A stretch of DNA of 37,853 nucleotides from Actinomycetota bacterium (GTDB lineage: Bacteria > Actinomycetota > Actinomycetes > S36-B12): contig SYJA01000029.1 in the NCBI GenBank assembly GCA_005798555.1, positions 1-37,853 on the forward strand, written 5' to 3'. Each line of letters starts with the position of its first letter. Position 1 is the first letter of the stretch. A program made the position numbers and the translations under genes. Shown here one piece after another: positions 35,253-37,853 of this stretch. The notes under the pieces are model-generated. The model made no database searches. It was not told the DNA's origin and saw nothing but the letters and a program-made list of their open reading frames with translations.

Positions 35253-35935
35253 CGGTTCAGCCGATCCTCATCGATTCGGCCATCTCTTAGCACGATAACC
35301 CGATCGGCATGTTGCGCGACGTCATTTTCATGGGTGATCATGACGATGGTGCGGCCCTCATCGTGCATCTGATCTAGCAGTTTCAAGACATCGGCAGTGG
35401 CCCATGAATCCAGGTTGCCGGTTGGCTCATCGGCTAATAGCAAGGAGGGTTGCGCCACCAGGGCGCGCGCCACCGCAACCCGTTGCTGCTGACCACCTGA
35501 GAGTTCATTGGGCCGATGGTGCATTCGGTCACTCAGCCCCACGGCCGTTAATGCCGCTTTTGCTCGGTCGCGGCGCTCCCCACGTTTTACCCCCCGGTAG
35601 GCAAGGGGTAGCTCGACGTTGGCGAGGGCGGTCGTTCGGGGGATGAGATTAAATGACTGAAAGATGAAGCCGATTTTGCGGTTTCTAACAATCGACAAGG
35701 CATCTTCATCCAAGGTATTGATATCAATTCCATCAAGGTGATACTGCCCCGCCGTTGCAATATCGAGGGCTCCGATGATGTTCATCAGTGTTGACTTGCC
35801 AGACCCCGAGGCCCCCATGATGGCTAGGTAGTCGCCGGTGTTTACGGTGAGCGAGACACCATCGAGTGCGCGAACGACAGCATCACCGTCACCATAAACC
35901 TTGGTGACATCGACTAAATCCAGGACCGGAGTCAT
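35249..35935 (-). CDS. MacB/LolD-type ABC transporter ATPase
   Basis: The 228-residue ATPase has Walker A IMGASGSGKSTLMN, Q-loop IFQSFNLIPR, signature LSGGQQQRVAVARALV, Walker B LLLADEPTGNLD and H-loop MITHENDVAQHAD. NLIPRTTALANVELPL is typical of the MacB/LolD group. It sits five bases after the adaptor gene and overlaps the permease gene by four bases, so stoichiometric translation is likely. Confidence 0.95.
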   Translation of the reverse strand: MTPVLDLVDVTKVYGDGDAVVRALDGVSLTVNTGDYLAIMGASGSGKSTLMNIIGALDIATAGQYHLDGIDINTLDEDALSIVRNRKIGFIFQSFNLIPRTTALANVELPLAYRGVKRGERRDRAKAALTAVGLSDRMHHRPNELSGGQQQRVAVARALVAQPSLLLADEPTGNLDSWATADVLKLLDQMHDEGRTIVMITHENDVAQHADRVIVLRDGRIDEDRLNR

Positions 35936-35940
35936 CGGTT

Positions 35941-37704
35941 TCAGCTTCGGGGTCGACTCAACGGTCCACCCCCGGGCACGCCACCCGTCGGGAACTGCGA
36001 TGTACCATTCTGGCCGGTCGGAATAACTAAGACTTGACCCACTTGGACACCACTTATTATTTCGGTTAAGGCATCACCCTTGAGCCCGACTGTCACCGAC
36101 GTCGTGATCGAGGTGTTGTCGGGCTGTAGCACCTCGACGGTATTCACGTCACCGATAGTGGCGATTGCACTTTGCGGTATCGCAAGCACGCCTTTTAACT
36201 CCTCGGTGGTTACTGAGATAGCTGCGGACATCCCGGGCTGCACCCCTGCAGGGACCGAATTCATACTCACCTTGATATTGAAAACGACCAAACTACTCGA
36301 TGCCGAAGTCGAGGCCATCGGGTCAACACTCGTGACTACCCCCGTCGCCGACTGCCCCGATAGAGCCGGGAAGTAGATGGTCGCCGGATCACCTTTCGTC
36401 ACTTGCGCGGCATCGGTCTCGGCGAAGTCAGCGGCGGCGGTGAATGCGCCGGCTGGGATCAGGGTGATGGCCGCTGAGCCACCCGGGGATGTCACGCCGC
36501 TGGTAGAAATCTCCCCCACAGTGATGTTCAACTCACCGATGGTGCCGGCCACCGGGGCTACTAACGTGGTGTCAGTCACGGCCCGCTGGGCGACTGCCAC
36601 CGCAGCTTTGGCCGAGTCGATAGCGGCTTTGGTCACCGTTGACGCATTAGCGGTGTCGCCACTGCCTAGGCTTGAGACCGCCGCCTGCGCATTGGCCAGC
36701 GCATTGCGAGCGTTTTGCACGGCTTGCGCATTGGCGATCTGGCCTTTCTCCTGAGCACTTAGAGCGTTAGTGAGGCCCTGCCTTGCCGTCCGTACCGAAT
36801 CCGAACCCAATTTGCTCTGATCGGCAATCGCCTTGCGCAACGTCACTTGGGCAGTAGACAGCGCCATCGCTGACTTCTCCACCGTCTGGTTATCGGCCTG
36901 CTTGCCTTGGGTGCGAGCATTGACCGCCGAGTCGTAAGCGTGTTGTGCACTAAGGGTGGTCCCGGTCGCCGTAGCGCAATTCACCGAACTGGATCCGTAT
37001 GTGGTGCAGGTCGTCGATCCGGTGGCCTTGGTTTGCGTCAAAGTCTCAGCCGCTTGATTTACCGCAATGTCATATGCCGTCGCCGCGCTTGCAGCCGCCG
37101 TAACAGCGGAGTCGTAGTTCAGTTGCGCTGACTTCACGCCGTTTTGCGCCGAACGGATAGTCTCGGCCGCCACCGGGTTGGGACAGGTCGGGTCATCCGG
37201 GTTCACGCATGAGTCGGCCCACAGGCTCTCCGCCGCCGCCAAGTTCGACCGCGCCTGCAACACGGCCGCCTTCAAGCTGTCATTTGACGCCGCGGCCGCC
37301 TGAGTCGTCAAATTCAGTTGGGCGCCGGCATTGGCCGCCGAAGCGCTCGACGTTGATGCCGAGCTAAGTGCCTGCGACAAAGTCGCCTGCGCAGCTGCAA
37401 GCTGTTGGGTCGCGGTTGTCTGATCGGTGGTGGCGAGCACCTGACCCTGTTTCACTAGATCCCCAGTTGCCACCGAGATACTCGTGACGATGCCCGGGGT
37501 GGTGAACGACAGGTCGATGTCGCCTGCGCTTTCAACCGCGCCGCTCGCGGTAACAGTTGCGGTGACCAATGCGGTTGAAACGGTAGCCGTGCGCGCGGGC
37601 GCCGGGGTCTCCCGCGGGCGCAATGCAATCCCGACAATTGCCACTATGACTAGGAGAATGGCGAGCAGCAGGGCAAGGTTGATCCAAAGACGACGGCGCT
37701 TCAT
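35941..37704 (-). CDS. MacA/HlyD-type efflux adaptor
   Basis: The 587-residue protein has an N-terminal anchor helix (WINLALLLAILLVIVAIVGI) and then the MacA-like order: a beta-barrel/lipoyl segment (GIVTSISVATGDLVKQGQVL), a long Ala/Ser/Gln-rich coiled coil (about residues 88-365), the second lipoyl half (VTDTTLVAPVAGTIGELNIT) and a beta barrel. The hairpin is far longer than in E. coli MacA and contains two Cys-containing inserts (CVNPDDPTC and CTTYGSSSVNC). The Gly/Pro-rich C-terminus is disordered. The ATG at 37704 has GGAG nine bases upstream. It heads the operon, probably an export pump; the cargo is unknown. Confidence 0.9.
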   Translation of the reverse strand: MKRRRLWINLALLLAILLVIVAIVGIALRPRETPAPARTATVSTALVTATVTASGAVESAGDIDLSFTTPGIVTSISVATGDLVKQGQVLATTDQTTATQQLAAAQATLSQALSSASTSSASAANAGAQLNLTTQAAAASNDSLKAAVLQARSNLAAAESLWADSCVNPDDPTCPNPVAAETIRSAQNGVKSAQLNYDSAVTAAASAATAYDIAVNQAAETLTQTKATGSTTCTTYGSSSVNCATATGTTLSAQHAYDSAVNARTQGKQADNQTVEKSAMALSTAQVTLRKAIADQSKLGSDSVRTARQGLTNALSAQEKGQIANAQAVQNARNALANAQAAVSSLGSGDTANASTVTKAAIDSAKAAVAVAQRAVTDTTLVAPVAGTIGELNITVGEISTSGVTSPGGSAAITLIPAGAFTAAADFAETDAAQVTKGDPATIYFPALSGQSATGVVTSVDPMASTSASSSLVVFNIKVSMNSVPAGVQPGMSAAISVTTEELKGVLAIPQSAIATIGDVNTVEVLQPDNTSITTSVTVGLKGDALTEIISGVQVGQVLVIPTGQNGTSQFPTGGVPGGGPLSRPRS

Positions 37705-37853
37705 TCGCCCATTCTCCCCCACGATCGAGGCGGTTGAACACCGAGTTGGCGATCACAATGTTCGGGTTTGGCAAGGTATCGAACCAACCCCCAACGCGAA
37801 TTAACTGCCGGCACCAATTTTCGGGTCTTGATGGGATCACTGGACTTAGTCGA
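37705..37853. other. Upstream region of the efflux operon at the window edge
   Basis: No gene is supported in these 149 bases. They should hold the operon promoter, which I cannot place. They continue past the window edge. Confidence 0.4.

Overview
The window is about 37.9 kb of moderately GC-rich DNA that reads as an actinobacterial chromosome, probably from a free-living aquatic lineage. The evidence is a WhiB-family iron-sulfur regulator, DUF3039, DUF2017 and DUF3618 proteins, the CysO/CysM/Mec cysteine route, GTP-type PEP carboxykinase, and a light-driven proton pump of the actinorhodopsin type. Gene order from clpS to rdgB resembles the Mycobacterium tuberculosis block Rv1331-Rv1341 (recalled from knowledge, not searched), with the rhodopsin gene inserted. 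The species cannot be named from sequence alone.

Layout. 1-0.14 kb: 3' end of an IS3-family element. 0.3-3.7 kb (minus): a GroES-like protein, a DUF3618 protein and an ECF-type nickel/cobalt importer (cbiM-cbiN-cbiQ-cbiO) whose promoter carries a match to the Nur operator. 3.7 kb: tRNA-Leu(UAG). 3.8-10 kb (mostly minus): clpS, DUF2017, then mec, cysO, cysM, murI, rph, rdgB and a monooxygenase-fold protein, with the rhodopsin on the plus strand between DUF2017 and mec. 10-14.3 kb: an unusual class V aminotransferase, a secreted GH18 protein and an IclR regulator. 14.4-19.4 kb (minus): an HdeD-like membrane protein, a polar amino acid ABC importer, an MFS transporter and DUF3039. 19.5-22.7 kb: whiB and ornithine carbamoyltransferase, convergent with pckG. 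22.8-26.9 kb (minus): an SGNH hydrolase, a PatB-like lyase and a copper P-type ATPase. 26.9-28.4 kb: an S51-like protein and trmB, whose stop codon lies in a tRNA-Arg 3' half. 28.4-29.2 kb: a gene-poor scar with a truncated secreted-protein gene. 29.2-32.3 kb: a membrane alpha/beta hydrolase and a zinc alcohol dehydrogenase. 32.4-37.7 kb (minus): an orphan amino-acid binding protein and a MacAB-like efflux operon with an extra small membrane protein.

Common thread. Most first-of-operon genes without a Shine-Dalgarno sequence have a TANNNT -10 box ending 6 or 7 bases before the start codon. I count twelve such genes, which points to widespread leaderless transcription. Genes without that box generally have a recognisable GGAG-type ribosome site.

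No wholly new multi-gene system is evident. The most noteworthy items are the leaderless pattern, the rhodopsin insertion in the Clp/cysteine block with direct repeats in front of it, the Nur-box importer, the half tRNA with neighbouring gene debris, and the large cysteine-desulfurase-like enzyme divergent from clpS.
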